In this document: one piece after another, positions 8,280-16,561 of the stretch
How positions within the stretch are numbered: the stretch's first letter is position 1
How the letters are laid out: every line of letters starts with the position of its first letter
Assembly (NCBI GenBank): GCA_965220305.1
Contig: OZ244817.1
Location: 1,178,001-1,242,000, forward strand
Reading direction: 5' to 3'
Source of the DNA: G965220305 sp965220305
GTDB taxonomy: Bacteria > Chloroflexota > Dehalococcoidia > Lucifugimonadales > UBA3495
DNA: 64,000 nucleotides
The notes under the pieces: model-generated
What the model saw: only the letters and a program-made list of their open reading frames with translations
The model's database searches: none
Told to the model about the DNA's origin: nothing
Program-made: the position numbers and the translations under genes

Positions 8280-9770
8280 ATGTGGACCAAGAGAGACCTG
8301 CAAGGCTTGGTGCGGCGTGAAGTGGGAGATTACGGCTTGGTCGTCGTTTCCAACCGCCAGCCCTACATCTTCGACATGGTGGATGGGGAGTTGGAGTACA
8401 TCCTACCCCCCGGGGGGCTGACCAGCGCCATCGACCCTTTGATGCAGGCCTGCGGGGGGACTTGGATTGCCGAAGGCAGCGGGCGGGGCGACCGCTACGC
8501 CGTAGACAGCAGCGGAGCAGTTGCGGTGCCACCGGAGGACCCGTCCTACAGTATGCGGTTGGTCTGGCTGACCGACCGGGAAGAACAGGGATACTACTTC
8601 GGAATGTCCAACGAAGGGCTGTGGCCGCTGTGCCATAACGCCTATACCGAGCCGGTCTTCGACAGCCGGGACTGGAACACTTACAAAGCGGTAAACCAGA
8701 AGTTCGCCGATAAAGTGCTGGATGAGATTAACGGAAGGCCGTCGGTGGTACTAATCCAGGACTATCATCTGGCCCTGTTGCCGCGCCTCATCCTGGAAGC
8801 CGATTCCAATACAATCACCGGCCAATTCTGGCATATTCCCTGGCCCAATCCCGATGTGTTCCGCATCTGCCCCTGGCAGGAGGAGCTGCTGGACGGGCTG
8901 TTGGGCAACGGTCTGCTGGGTTTCCACCTGAGTAACGATTGCAGCAATTTCGTGGAATCTGTCGCCAGGACACTCAACGCCCGGGTGGACAACGAGTACA
9001 ACCTGGTGGGCTACCGGGGAGGCACCACCCTGGTGCGGCCCTTCCCCATCAGCGTGGACTTTGAGCAGATCAATGACGAGGCCCAGGGAGAAGACGTTGC
9101 CCAAGAGATGCAGCGGCTCAACGATGAGTGGGGACTGGGGGGCCACATCGTGGGGCTGGGTATCGACCGGATTGACTACACCAAGGGGATACCCCACCGG
9201 CTACGGGCGGTGGAGCGTTTCTTGGAGAAGTACCCGGAATACGTGGGGAAGGTGGTCTTTGTCCAGGCTGGGGCCGCCAGCCGGACCACCATCGATGCCT
9301 ACCAGCAACTGTCGGAGCAGTTGGAACAGCTAATCCAACGCATCAACAGCCGGTTTGGTCAGGGTTCCTGGAAGCCCATAATATACATGCCCGTTTCCCT
9401 GCCTTCCGTTACCTTCATGGCATTACGCCGTCTGGCCCGCTTCTGCGTGGTCAGCTCCCTGCACGACGGCATGAACCTGGTCGCCAAGGAGTTCGTAGCC
9501 AGCCGGTGCGACGAGGACGGCGTCCTCATCCTTAGCCCCTTTACCGGGGCCGCTCAGGAGTTGACCCAGGCCCTGATAGTGAATCCCTACGCCACCGAGG
9601 ACTTCGCCGACGCCATCCAAAACGCGGTGACCATGCCGTTGGAGGAACGGGCCGCCCGTATGCGCCACATGCGCGACATCGTCCAAGAGAACAACATCTA
9701 CAAGTGGGCCGCCAGGTTCCTGATAGAGATGATGCAAGTGCAGCGCAACGCTATGGTTCCCGGTCGGTAA
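8280..9770 (+). CDS. otsA: Trehalose-6-phosphate synthase
   Basis: 496 aa from ATG 8280, preceded by AAGGAA; an in-frame TTG at 8259 is a less likely start. GT20 glycosyltransferase joining a nucleotide-activated glucose to glucose 6-phosphate. Visible signatures are SNRQPY (24-29), DRIDYTKG (296-303), HDGMNLVAKEF (from 395) and SPFTGAAQEL. Length fits OtsA (about 450-500 aa). otsB follows 54 bases downstream, so both enzymes of the OtsAB trehalose pathway are encoded together. Trehalose serves as an osmoprotectant and stress sugar. Confidence 0.96.
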   Translation: MWTKRDLQGLVRREVGDYGLVVVSNRQPYIFDMVDGELEYILPPGGLTSAIDPLMQACGGTWIAEGSGRGDRYAVDSSGAVAVPPEDPSYSMRLVWLTDREEQGYYFGMSNEGLWPLCHNAYTEPVFDSRDWNTYKAVNQKFADKVLDEINGRPSVVLIQDYHLALLPRLILEADSNTITGQFWHIPWPNPDVFRICPWQEELLDGLLGNGLLGFHLSNDCSNFVESVARTLNARVDNEYNLVGYRGGTTLVRPFPISVDFEQINDEAQGEDVAQEMQRLNDEWGLGGHIVGLGIDRIDYTKGIPHRLRAVERFLEKYPEYVGKVVFVQAGAASRTTIDAYQQLSEQLEQLIQRINSRFGQGSWKPIIYMPVSLPSVTFMALRRLARFCVVSSLHDGMNLVAKEFVASRCDEDGVLILSPFTGAAQELTQALIVNPYATEDFADAIQNAVTMPLEERAARMRHMRDIVQENNIYKWAARFLIEMMQVQRNAMVPGR

Positions 9771-9824
9771 ATGACTTCTCCCTCCCGGTGAAAACCTCAA
9801 TCGATTGTTGCGTCGCCAAAGCTA

Positions 9825-10607
9825 ATGCCTCACCTGCTAAACGTCTGGCCCAGTGTCAGTGAAAAACTTTCCCGGGCCGCCGGGTCTCTGCTGCTGTTTG
9901 ACTACGACGGCACTCTGACGCCGATTGTCTCCCACCCAGACCTGGCAGTGCTGTCCCCATCTACCCGGGATCTGCTGCTGTCCCTGAGTAGCCGGCCCAA
10001 CTATCTGGTCGGCCTGGTCAGTGGGCGTAGCCTGGCCGACCTGCAGGACAAAATCTCCAGTCCAGACATCATCTACGCCGGCAACCACGGGCTGGAAATC
10101 AACGGGCCGGGCATAAGTTTCACCCCCCCTGAAGGGGCCGACCAGACCCAACTGATGGGACGGATATATGATCTGATGAGAGAGAACTTGGCTGACATGC
10201 CCGGGGCAATGACCGAACACAAAGGACTGACCCTCAGCGTTCACACCCGGGCCACCCCCGACGAAGCCGTTTCCGCCGTTGAGAAAGCCTTCCGCGACAC
10301 CGTGGGCCCCTGGGTGGACTCGGGCCAGGTGAGAATCACCCTGGGCAAACGGGTCCTGGAGGTGAGGCCAAATGTGGACTGGGACAAGGGAAAAGCCATC
10401 CGCTACCTGATGGACGCCTTTCCCCGGGCGTTTCCGCCGGTGTTCTTTGGCGACGACCTTACCGACGAAGATGGGTTCGAGGCTGTGCAGGAGGTGGGAG
10501 GCCTGGCAGTGTTCGTTGGCCCCGCGCGGCAGCCGACCAAGGCCCTGTACCGGGTGGACTCTCCCGCCGAAGTGGAGCAGACCTTACATCTGCTGACCCT
10601 CCTCTAG
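9825..10607 (+). CDS. otsB: Trehalose-6-phosphate phosphatase
   Basis: 260 aa. HAD-superfamily phosphatase that removes phosphate from trehalose 6-phosphate. FDYDGTL gives nucleophile Asp26 and acid/base Asp28. The metal-binding motif GDDLTDEDGF begins at residue 209. AGNHGLEI and the TLGKRVLEVRP segment are typical of OtsB. It follows otsA and is probably co-transcribed. The gene ends tail-to-tail with rpiB. Confidence 0.95.
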   Translation: MPHLLNVWPSVSEKLSRAAGSLLLFDYDGTLTPIVSHPDLAVLSPSTRDLLLSLSSRPNYLVGLVSGRSLADLQDKISSPDIIYAGNHGLEINGPGISFTPPEGADQTQLMGRIYDLMRENLADMPGAMTEHKGLTLSVHTRATPDEAVSAVEKAFRDTVGPWVDSGQVRITLGKRVLEVRPNVDWDKGKAIRYLMDAFPRAFPPVFFGDDLTDEDGFEAVQEVGGLAVFVGPARQPTKALYRVDSPAEVEQTLHLLTLL

Positions 10608-10686
10608 TCCTGGGCCGGTGAGTTATCCCGGGGGGGAGGAGCTCCCTCACCATCAGGTAGCGGGGAGTGGGGCCCAGCCAGGGAAG

Positions 10687-11151
10687 CTACTGTAGCGCCG
10701 CTCTTCCTTCTCGCTCCACCTGGTTCAGCTTGTCCAGCCGGCGTTGGAACCTGGGCTCAGGCAACATGCTGGCTGACAGAAACGCCGTTAGAACGTCTTT
10801 GGAAAGGTCCGGGCCGATTATCCGTGCGCCGAGGCAGATGACGTTCATGTCGTCGTGCTCCACCCCCTGCCGGCTCGAGTAGGTGTCGTGACAGAGGCAG
10901 GCCCGTACTCCGGGAACCTTGTTCGCCGTAACGCAAGCGCCGACCCCGCTGCCACAGATTACAACGCCGCGCTCCGCCTCGCGAGAACTCACTGCCCGGG
11001 CCACCGCCGCCGCAAAATCGGGGTAATCGTCGTCCGGGTCCAACTCGTGGGCGCCAAAGTCGACGATTTGGTGTCCAATCGACTCCAGCCAAGGCGCTAG
11101 CTGCACCTTCAAAGGGTATCCGGCGTGGTCGCAGCCCAAGGCAATTCGCAT
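10687..11151 (-). CDS. rpiB: Ribose-5-phosphate isomerase B / RpiB-LacA-LacB family
   Basis: 154 aa from ATG 11151 behind GGGAG; an in-frame ATG 39 bases upstream is disfavoured because the conserved start MRIALGCDHAGYPLK fits the family exactly. It interconverts ribose 5-phosphate and ribulose 5-phosphate in the pentose phosphate pathway. GVVICGSGVGAC contains the active-site Cys, CHDTYSSRQGVEHDDMNV the substrate-binding region. The related galactose-6-phosphate isomerases LacA/LacB cannot be excluded but are unlikely without a lac operon. Confidence 0.92.
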   Translation of the reverse strand: MRIALGCDHAGYPLKVQLAPWLESIGHQIVDFGAHELDPDDDYPDFAAAVARAVSSREAERGVVICGSGVGACVTANKVPGVRACLCHDTYSSRQGVEHDDMNVICLGARIIGPDLSKDVLTAFLSASMLPEPRFQRRLDKLNQVEREGRAALQ

Positions 11152-11745
11152 TTCTTTCGACTCCCAGTCGGTAAAGATGGAGGCAGTCACTCAAGAAGCC
11201 CACAACTCTTTCCAAGAGTATCTGCCCCTTTAAGGTATTGGAGCAACTCCCCTGCGGCAGCGGCCCAGCTAGCAAATACAATAAAGCTAACAGCGCCGTC
11301 TGGCAGGTCTCCCGGTAGGGGCTTGGAACGACTCCTGACCTGCATCTCCCAGGCCCAAGGCAAGTCCTTTCCCGTAAGTAGGACCCCAGGGCTGGCCCCG
11401 GTCCACCACCGCCCAGCATACTGGCATCATGGGATGGAAGCAAGCGGGTGGAACACCAGGGTAGGGCAATCGCATATTGGATTGCGAGGGACCCGTCATT
11501 CCCGCGAAGGCGGGAATCCAGGGGTGGGGAGCGTGCGCTGGAAAGAGACTCTAGACCATTCGCTCCGCTCACAGTGACAATCGAAAGACCCTGGGGAAAG
11601 CGGGCTATGGAATTCACATTCATTGGCAAGTATGCTAGAATGCCTCAACTTCCCCTACTAACGGAGAATTATCCCCTCGGCGGGTCACAGATAGTCCTTG
11701 CCCATTTTAGACCCTGGTAGCACCGAGACGGAGAGTTATACGTAG
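11152..11745. other. Noncoding region with one repeat element
   Basis: 594 bases between the divergent rpiB and HAD genes. It contains a MITE-like copy (11457-11593). No supported ORF, and no promoter could be placed with confidence, though promoters for both flanking genes must lie here. Confidence 0.6.
11457..11593. repeat. MITE-like element, copy 2
   Basis: About 137 bases, from CAGGGTAGGGCAATC to AATCGAAAGACCCTG. The core palindrome ATTCCCGCGAAGGCGGGAAT is at 11498-11517. The left half (11463-11521) is almost identical to 59103-59161. The right half matches copy 1 in reverse orientation, so this copy looks like a hybrid of two subtypes. Confidence 0.75.
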
Positions 11746-12513
11746 ATGATCAAAGCGGTATTTTTTGACTTCTACAATACTTTGGTCAAGTTTTGGCCTC
11801 CATTGGACCAAATTCAGCAGGCCTCTTGCTACGAGTTTGGGCTGAACGTCTCGGAGGAAGGCATCAACCGGGGTTACGCCATCGCCGACGTTTACTTCAA
11901 CCGGGAGAACGAGCTGAACCCCTTGGGCACCCGCAGCGAGGACGACCGGCTGGCTTTTTTCGCCAGGTACGAGCAAATGATCCTGGAGAACGCCGGCCTA
12001 TCGGTATCCCTGGACCTGGCACGCCAAATCTGGGGCATGGCTATGTCGGTTCCCAAGGACTTCATCCCCTTTGAGGACACTCTGCCCGTCTTGGCCCAGT
12101 TGCGGGAGCAGGGCTACCAGTTGGGAATCCTGTCCAACCTGCGGCGGGATATGGAAGCTCTTTGCCAGAGATTGGGCTTGGCCCCTTACCTGGACTTCTG
12201 CATCAGTTCCGCCGAGGTGGGCGCTGAAAAACCCCACGCGGCTATTTTCCAAGCCGCCCTGTCCCGGTCATCCGTTGAGGCGTCAGAGGCCGTCCATGTG
12301 GGCGACCAACATCGCTCCGACGTTATGGGTGCGCGGGCTGTGGGAATTTATCCCGTCCTGATTGACCGTGGCGGCTACCACCCGGACATCAACGATTGCG
12401 CCCAGATTACTTCCCTGACCGAGTTACCGCCCCTGTTGATCGATGCCCCGCATTCCCTCACCGCCAACGGCAGTCAACCCCCGCAATACGCTGAAGGGGA
12501 AGCCGCCGAGTAG
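11746..12513 (+). CDS. HAD-superfamily hydrolase (subfamily IA-like)
   Basis: 255 aa. Motif I is FFDFYNTLV, with the nucleophile Asp8 and Tyr in place of the usual second Asp. Motif II is ILSNL, motif III lies in GAEKPHAAIF and motif IV in HVGDQHRSDVMGAR. DxYxT in motif I occurs in the 2-haloacid dehalogenase-like branch and in phosphatases of the YjjG type, so phosphatase versus dehalogenase cannot be decided. The C-terminal 30 residues are low in complexity and probably disordered. Monocistronic. Confidence 0.82.
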   Translation: MIKAVFFDFYNTLVKFWPPLDQIQQASCYEFGLNVSEEGINRGYAIADVYFNRENELNPLGTRSEDDRLAFFARYEQMILENAGLSVSLDLARQIWGMAMSVPKDFIPFEDTLPVLAQLREQGYQLGILSNLRRDMEALCQRLGLAPYLDFCISSAEVGAEKPHAAIFQAALSRSSVEASEAVHVGDQHRSDVMGARAVGIYPVLIDRGGYHPDINDCAQITSLTELPPLLIDAPHSLTANGSQPPQYAEGEAAE

Positions 12514-12914
12514 CTAACTGTTCTCGGAGGGGAGCATCTCGGGGCCACTTACGCGTTCTCAGCCAGTGGCCTACCGTGTTGGTGTTGGTCCATTCCCCCA
12601 CCTTATTTCACTTCTCTATCCGTCGGCGCTCATGCCTCGGACTCCCTTCGTGTCCCGCCTCGTCCGCCGGGCTACAGCAAGCTATGGCCGTTCCATGCTT
12701 CGGGTGGAGTCGGGCTCGACCTCACAGGCAGCCCTTCGACAAGCTCAGAGCCTTCACTCCGCGAAGGCGGGGTGATGAGCGGGGAGAGCAGGGTAGCAAC
12801 AGTAAGGAGAGCCTGACCGGAGCGGACTTCGGTTGACTAGCGTCCCTGGCAAAGGTAGACTGCATCGCAACCTCCCGGGGTTACCCGGGCCAACTTGGTC
12901 GCAGGAGTTGGAAC
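12514..12914. repeat. Noncoding region with repeat-like sequence
   Basis: 401 bases upstream of the DsbA-like selenoprotein. A block at about 12725-12775 contains CTTCGACAAGCTCAG followed by CACTCCGCGAAGGCGGGGTGA, a palindrome-bearing arrangement resembling widespread intergenic repeats. No ORF is supported. The selenoprotein promoter should lie near the 3' end, but I could not place it. Confidence 0.5.
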
Positions 12915-13547
12915 ATGAGCGATCCGCTGAACATAGTGTCCCCCGGCGCCGGTCCCGTCAAGGTAATTGTCTGGTACGACTACATTTGACCCTGGTGCTA
13001 TGTCGGCCTGGAGCGGGTCGACAAGTTGCAGCAGGACTATGAGATTACCGTTGAAGGAAGGGCCTACCTGCTGCGCCCCGACACTCCCAAGGAGGGTATA
13101 GTGCGGCAGCCTCGACCCAACGAGAGTGCCGACGAGTTGGGCGACCCCCTGCGGGGCTACGCCCGGGAAGCCAACCTGATTATGCGCCCGCCCAAAGTGA
13201 CCCCCAACACCATGTACTCCCTGGAAGCCACGGAGTACGCCCAACAGCACGGAAAGTTCCTCGAGTTCCACCACGCGGCCTACAAGGCATACTGGGAGGA
13301 TGGGCTGGACCTGGGAGACCTGGGAGTGCTTGAAGGTCTGGCCAAGGCCACCGACTTGGACGCCGCCGAAATGGTGGAGAGGTTGGAGAACGGGTTCTAC
13401 ACCGATAAGGTTATGGAGCAATACCAGCAGGCCCTCCAATACGGCATACAGGGCATTCCCACCTTCGTAGTGGGCAACCTGCTCTTTACCGGGGCCCACC
13501 CCTACGACATCTTCAAGTCTGCCATGAGCAAGGTGTTGGGCGGCTAA
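12915..13547 (+). CDS. DsbA/FrnE-like thiol oxidoreductase, predicted selenoprotein (TGA = Sec25)
   Basis: 210 aa if TGA 12987-12989 is read as selenocysteine. ATG 12915 opens a frame that runs to the TGA, then continues unbroken to the TAA at 13545-13547. Around the TGA it reads VWYDYI-U-PWCYVG, matching the DYICPWCYVG active site of the DsbA/FrnE family with Sec at the first cysteine of CPWC and Cys28 as resolving residue. Downstream family features remain: the cis-Pro loop GIQGIPTFVVGN and the C-terminal helix. A GACCC/GGGTC stem (12988-12992 with 13015-13019) with an inner GGT/GCC pairing (loop 12997-13005) could serve as SECIS. No signal peptide, so it should be cytoplasmic, as in FrnE. 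A plain TTG start at 13026 would remove the catalytic motif and makes no sense. A nonsense pseudogene is the alternative. Confidence 0.82.
12987..13019 (+). promoter_or_regulatory. Sec codon and candidate SECIS hairpin of the DsbA-like gene
   Basis: TGA at 12987-12989 lies at the base of a GACCC/GGGTC stem, with a second short stem above it and a 9-base apical loop. In E. coli fdhF the UGA similarly lies at the foot of its SECIS hairpin. Hand-folded only. Confidence 0.55.
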
Positions 13548-13611
13548 CAAGAGGGCGGTTTACAGCATCGCCAGACTTCCCCTCAAGGTTGAGTTAACAG
13601 CGGTCCAATAA

Positions 13612-13660
13612 GCCCAGCAACCGGCGCAGAATCCGCTGTGCCGGTTGCTGGGCCCCGTTT
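13612..13660 (+). terminator. Strong hairpin terminator after the DsbA-like gene
   Basis: 14-bp perfect stem, 13612-13625 with 13640-13653 (GCCCAGCAACCGGC), with a 14-base loop. The downstream T-rich tail is weak (CCCGTTTCTAATC). Confidence 0.75.
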
Positions 13661-13853
13661 CTAATCTTTACTCCTCTTCGGGGAGCTCTGCCGCCCAAGC
13701 CTCATTTAATTGGAGTCCATCGAGAGCGCCGGCAATTTTTGGCTGACGGCCCCGACCTTGCCGAGTATCGTCCATTCACTCGAGGTACCCTTTCCCCTCA
13801 CCATAGTGGATCTTTCGTCCCTTCATAGCTGGCTTATGGGCAGACCTTGGAAA

Positions 13854-13946
13854 CTATCCCCCAGTGGGTAGCCTTTTTTGGCTGTCGCCAGCCCGTCGCC
13901 CGCTCTATTTTATGCCAACTACGGCCCTCCGGCGCGGAGGGCTTTT
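13854..13946 (+). ncRNA. Candidate small structured RNA ending in an intrinsic terminator
   Basis: In order: stem CTA(T)CCC/GGGTAG (13854-13860 with 13866-13871), a small hairpin AGCC-TTTTTT-GGCT (13870-13883), then a perfect 8-bp terminator stem GCCCTCCG/CGGAGGGC (13924-13931 with 13935-13942) followed by TTTT. The 5' end is undefined, no upstream protein gene accounts for the terminator, and no known RNA family was recognised. Confidence 0.35.
13924..13946 (+). terminator. Intrinsic terminator with no assigned gene
   Basis: 8-bp GC-rich stem with a 3-base loop and four T residues. It lies about 375 bases after the DsbA-like gene, beyond that gene's own terminator. Confidence 0.8.
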
Positions 13947-14174
13947 CTGGTATTTGTACGGCCCCACTCGTACTGAGAACATCGAAGGATGGCGAGGTCG
14001 GACAAATTGACGATGCGAAGGGTAGGGATTTTACCAGACAAGTCCACCTTGAACGGAGTCCAGCCAATGATCGAAAGCCCCTGGCCCACGGCTAGTAACG
14101 CGGAATTGAGGACAGCGACGAAGGGGCCTGGCGGAGTAAGCCCTTTGAGAACCCATCAGGAACCGCAGAAGGGG

Positions 14175-14210
14175 GCACATGGGTCAGTTGAACCTCTGAC
14201 CCGCCTGTGC
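14175..14210 (+). promoter_or_regulatory. Long inverted repeat upstream of the NuoE-like operon
   Basis: GGGTCAG (14181-14187) pairs with CTGACCC (14196-14202) across 8 bases, and outer arms GCACA and TGTGC extend it. It lies about 80 bases before the first gene of the oxidoreductase operon. It could be an operator or a 5'-UTR hairpin. Confidence 0.5.
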
Positions 14211-14287
14211 TAACATCTACCCATACTAAATTGTTACGAAATTCACGAATGCCGTCTCTCGCCACGCTTTGCCAAGGAGCCTGTTAA

Positions 14288-14782
14288 ATGGCCGGGATAC
14301 AAGAGAGGATTGACCAGGCCATCCACCATCAACCCCAGCCTACGGTTACGGTACTTTCCTCTCTACTAGCCGTTGAAGACGCATTGGGCTACATTCCCAA
14401 GGAAGCTGTGGAGGCCGTGGCATCTTTGACCCGCTCCACCATCAACGATGTCTGGGCAGTGGTCTCCTTCTACCCAAACTTTCGTACCCTGCCGCCCTGC
14501 CAACACCAGGTAGAAGTATGCTGGGGCCCTTCCTGTCACCTCATGGGGGCTATGCCCCTAATCGCCGCCGTGCTGGAGGGTTCGGGTCTGCCCGGCGAGG
14601 GTGACTCCAGCGACGGATTACTCTCTATTCGGTACAACACCTGCCTGGGGGCCTGCGCTCAAGCGCCCGTGATGTCCGTTGATCACCAGCTAATGGGACG
14701 CATCACTCCGGACGAGGCTCATGCCCGGATGCAAGACCTGCGGGCCGGGGTTGCGGCGGGCCAACACCCTTCTAGGCAGTGA
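14288..14782 (+). CDS. NuoE-like [2Fe-2S] subunit
   Basis: 164 aa. Thioredoxin-like ferredoxin of the NuoE/HoxE/FdhG-gamma family. Four cluster cysteines are in place: Cys78 and Cys83 (CWGPSC), Cys119 and Cys123 (CLGAC). The N-terminal helical region LSSLLAVEDALGYIPKEAVE is typical. It passes electrons between the NAD(H)-binding flavin subunit and the iron-sulfur chain. Its end overlaps the next gene by four bases (GTGA), so the two subunits are translationally coupled. Confidence 0.92.
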   Translation: MAGIQERIDQAIHHQPQPTVTVLSSLLAVEDALGYIPKEAVEAVASLTRSTINDVWAVVSFYPNFRTLPPCQHQVEVCWGPSCHLMGAMPLIAAVLEGSGLPGEGDSSDGLLSIRYNTCLGACAQAPVMSVDHQLMGRITPDEAHARMQDLRAGVAAGQHPSRQ

Positions 14783-16503
14783 ACTCGGTTATGGTCGATA
14801 CTTTCTCTGAAATTCATGCTGAGGCCCAGAGGCGCTGGCAGTCATTGACGGCCGGCGACCAACCGTGGGTCCGGGTTGGGTCGGCGCTGTGCGGCAAGGC
14901 CGCCGGCTGTGACGCCGTGCTGGAAGCCATCGGCGTCACCTTGGAGCGGCTGGGGCTGAACGCCCAAGTCAGCGAGGTGGGATGCCTCGGCCTGTGTTTC
15001 GCCGAACCCCTGCTGGACATTCAGATGCCGGGTGGCCCCCGGATATTCTACGGTAATGTGACTCCCGATTCGGTGGCGAAAATCATCCCTTCTCACCTAC
15101 AGCAGGGCGCTCCCGACCCAGGCTTGGCCCTGGGTTACCTGGGGGAGAGCGGAGTCGGCGCTATCCCCGATTTGGGCCAGCACCCCATGAAGGCCAAGGA
15201 GCGTCGGATTGCCCTCCGCAATGCCGGCAATATAGACCCCGGGGACATCTACCAGTATGTCGCCCAGGGTGGTTATCAAGCCCTATCCAAGGCCCTAACG
15301 GAAATGACTCCCGCCGAAACCCTGGAGCAGGTGAACGCTTCGGGCCTGCGAGGCCGGGGAGGGGCTGCTTTTCCCGCGGGCACCAAGTGGCGATTCCTGG
15401 CCGGTTCCAACGCGCCGGACAAGTACATTCTCTGCAACTGCGAGGAGGGCGACCCCGGCGCTTTCAACGACAAAGGAATACTGGAGAGCGACCCCCATAC
15501 GGTGGTGGAAGGGATTGCTCTGGCGGGCTACGCAACCGGGGCCAACCACGGTTACATTTTCGTGCGCCACGGCCATGACGGTCCCATCCGCCGGGCCACT
15601 GATGCCATAGCTCAAGCCTACGACCTGGGGTTGATGGGGAAGGGCATCCTGGGCACGGATTTCAGCTTTGACATGGAAGTAGCCCTTACCGGAGATTCCT
15701 ATGTGTCCGGCGAGGAAACGGCGTTGATGGAGGCCATAGAAGGCAAGCGGGCCATGCCCCGCTACCGTCCTCCCTTTCCAGCGCAGGTGGGCGTGTTCAG
15801 CAAGCCGACCAACATCAACAACGTTAAGACTATGGCCTACGTGCCGGAGATTATTTCCCAGGGAGGCGAGTGGTTCTCCGGCATTGGTCACGACAGTAGC
15901 ACCGGCACCGCCATCCTGTGCCTGTCCGGGTCCTTGAAGTACACCGGCATGGTGGAAGTGCCCATGGGCCTCAACATGAACGAGGTGCTTTACGACGTGG
16001 CTGGGGGCGTCCCCGGAGGCAAGAGCCTGAAACTGCTCCAGACCGGCGGCCCCCTGGGGGGAGTGCTATCCGCCGAGGCCGCCGACCTGGTGTTGGACTT
16101 CGACATATTCCGTGGCGCTGGCGCAATTCTGGGGTCGGGCGGACTGATAGCCGCCGACGAAGACACCTGCGTGGTGGACCTGACGCGGGTGCTCATTGCC
16201 TTCTGCCAGTACGAGTCCTGCGGCAAGTGCTTTCCCTGCCGCATGGGGATGAGCCACTTGCTGGAAGTTTTGGAGCGTATCTGCCGCCTGGAAGGGACGA
16301 CCGAGGACCTGTCGCTGATGCGCAACATCGGGGAGAATATGCAGGCCGGTTCCCTGTGCGGCCACGGTCAGTTGGGGTTCAATCCGGTATCGTCCGCGCT
16401 GCGCTTTTTCCAGTCTGAGTTCGACGCCCACATCCTGGAGCGGCGTTGTCCCTCGGGCCGGTGCCCCTCGGTATACTTTTCGCCAGCATTGACCCGGCGA
16501 TAA
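14779..16503 (+). CDS. NuoF-like NADH/FMN/[4Fe-4S] subunit with N-terminal ferredoxin domain
   Basis: 574 aa, starting at GTG 14779 inside the upstream stop. Residues 1-115 form an extra thioredoxin-like [2Fe-2S] domain (cysteines in ALCGKAAGCD and GCLGLC), as in HoxF, HndC and FdhB subunits. Residues 160-400 hold the NADH/FMN fold, with RGRGGAAFPAGTKW and CNCEEGDPGAFNDK. The N3-type [4Fe-4S] site uses Cys481, Cys484, Cys487 and Cys527. Unlike many HndC proteins there is no C-terminal 2x[4Fe-4S] domain. It is the diaphorase module that oxidises or reduces NAD(H) for the downstream catalytic subunit. Confidence 0.93.
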   Translation: MNSVMVDTFSEIHAEAQRRWQSLTAGDQPWVRVGSALCGKAAGCDAVLEAIGVTLERLGLNAQVSEVGCLGLCFAEPLLDIQMPGGPRIFYGNVTPDSVAKIIPSHLQQGAPDPGLALGYLGESGVGAIPDLGQHPMKAKERRIALRNAGNIDPGDIYQYVAQGGYQALSKALTEMTPAETLEQVNASGLRGRGGAAFPAGTKWRFLAGSNAPDKYILCNCEEGDPGAFNDKGILESDPHTVVEGIALAGYATGANHGYIFVRHGHDGPIRRATDAIAQAYDLGLMGKGILGTDFSFDMEVALTGDSYVSGEETALMEAIEGKRAMPRYRPPFPAQVGVFSKPTNINNVKTMAYVPEIISQGGEWFSGIGHDSSTGTAILCLSGSLKYTGMVEVPMGLNMNEVLYDVAGGVPGGKSLKLLQTGGPLGGVLSAEAADLVLDFDIFRGAGAILGSGGLIAADEDTCVVDLTRVLIAFCQYESCGKCFPCRMGMSHLLEVLERICRLEGTTEDLSLMRNIGENMQAGSLCGHGQLGFNPVSSALRFFQSEFDAHILERRCPSGRCPSVYFSPALTRR

Positions 16504-16561
16504 TCCTTACGCTCGGCAAGCCAGCCCATCCCGGTGTCATCTCCACCCTTGGGGAGAATTA

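Larger units (their letters stand above)
13661..14287. other. Structured noncoding region upstream of the NuoE-like gene
   Basis: About 630 bases with no supported ORF. It contains a clear terminator hairpin at 13924-13946 that does not end any recognised gene, smaller hairpins at 13854-13871 and 13870-13882, and a long inverted repeat at 14175-14210. An unannotated small RNA ending at 13946 is possible. Confidence 0.5.

Noticed and set aside
13026..13547. DsbA-like gene starting at TTG 13026 (173 aa)
   Set aside because: This start drops the catalytic CxxC region. The in-frame upstream part from ATG 12915 encodes the missing conserved N-terminus, so the TGA is read as Sec.
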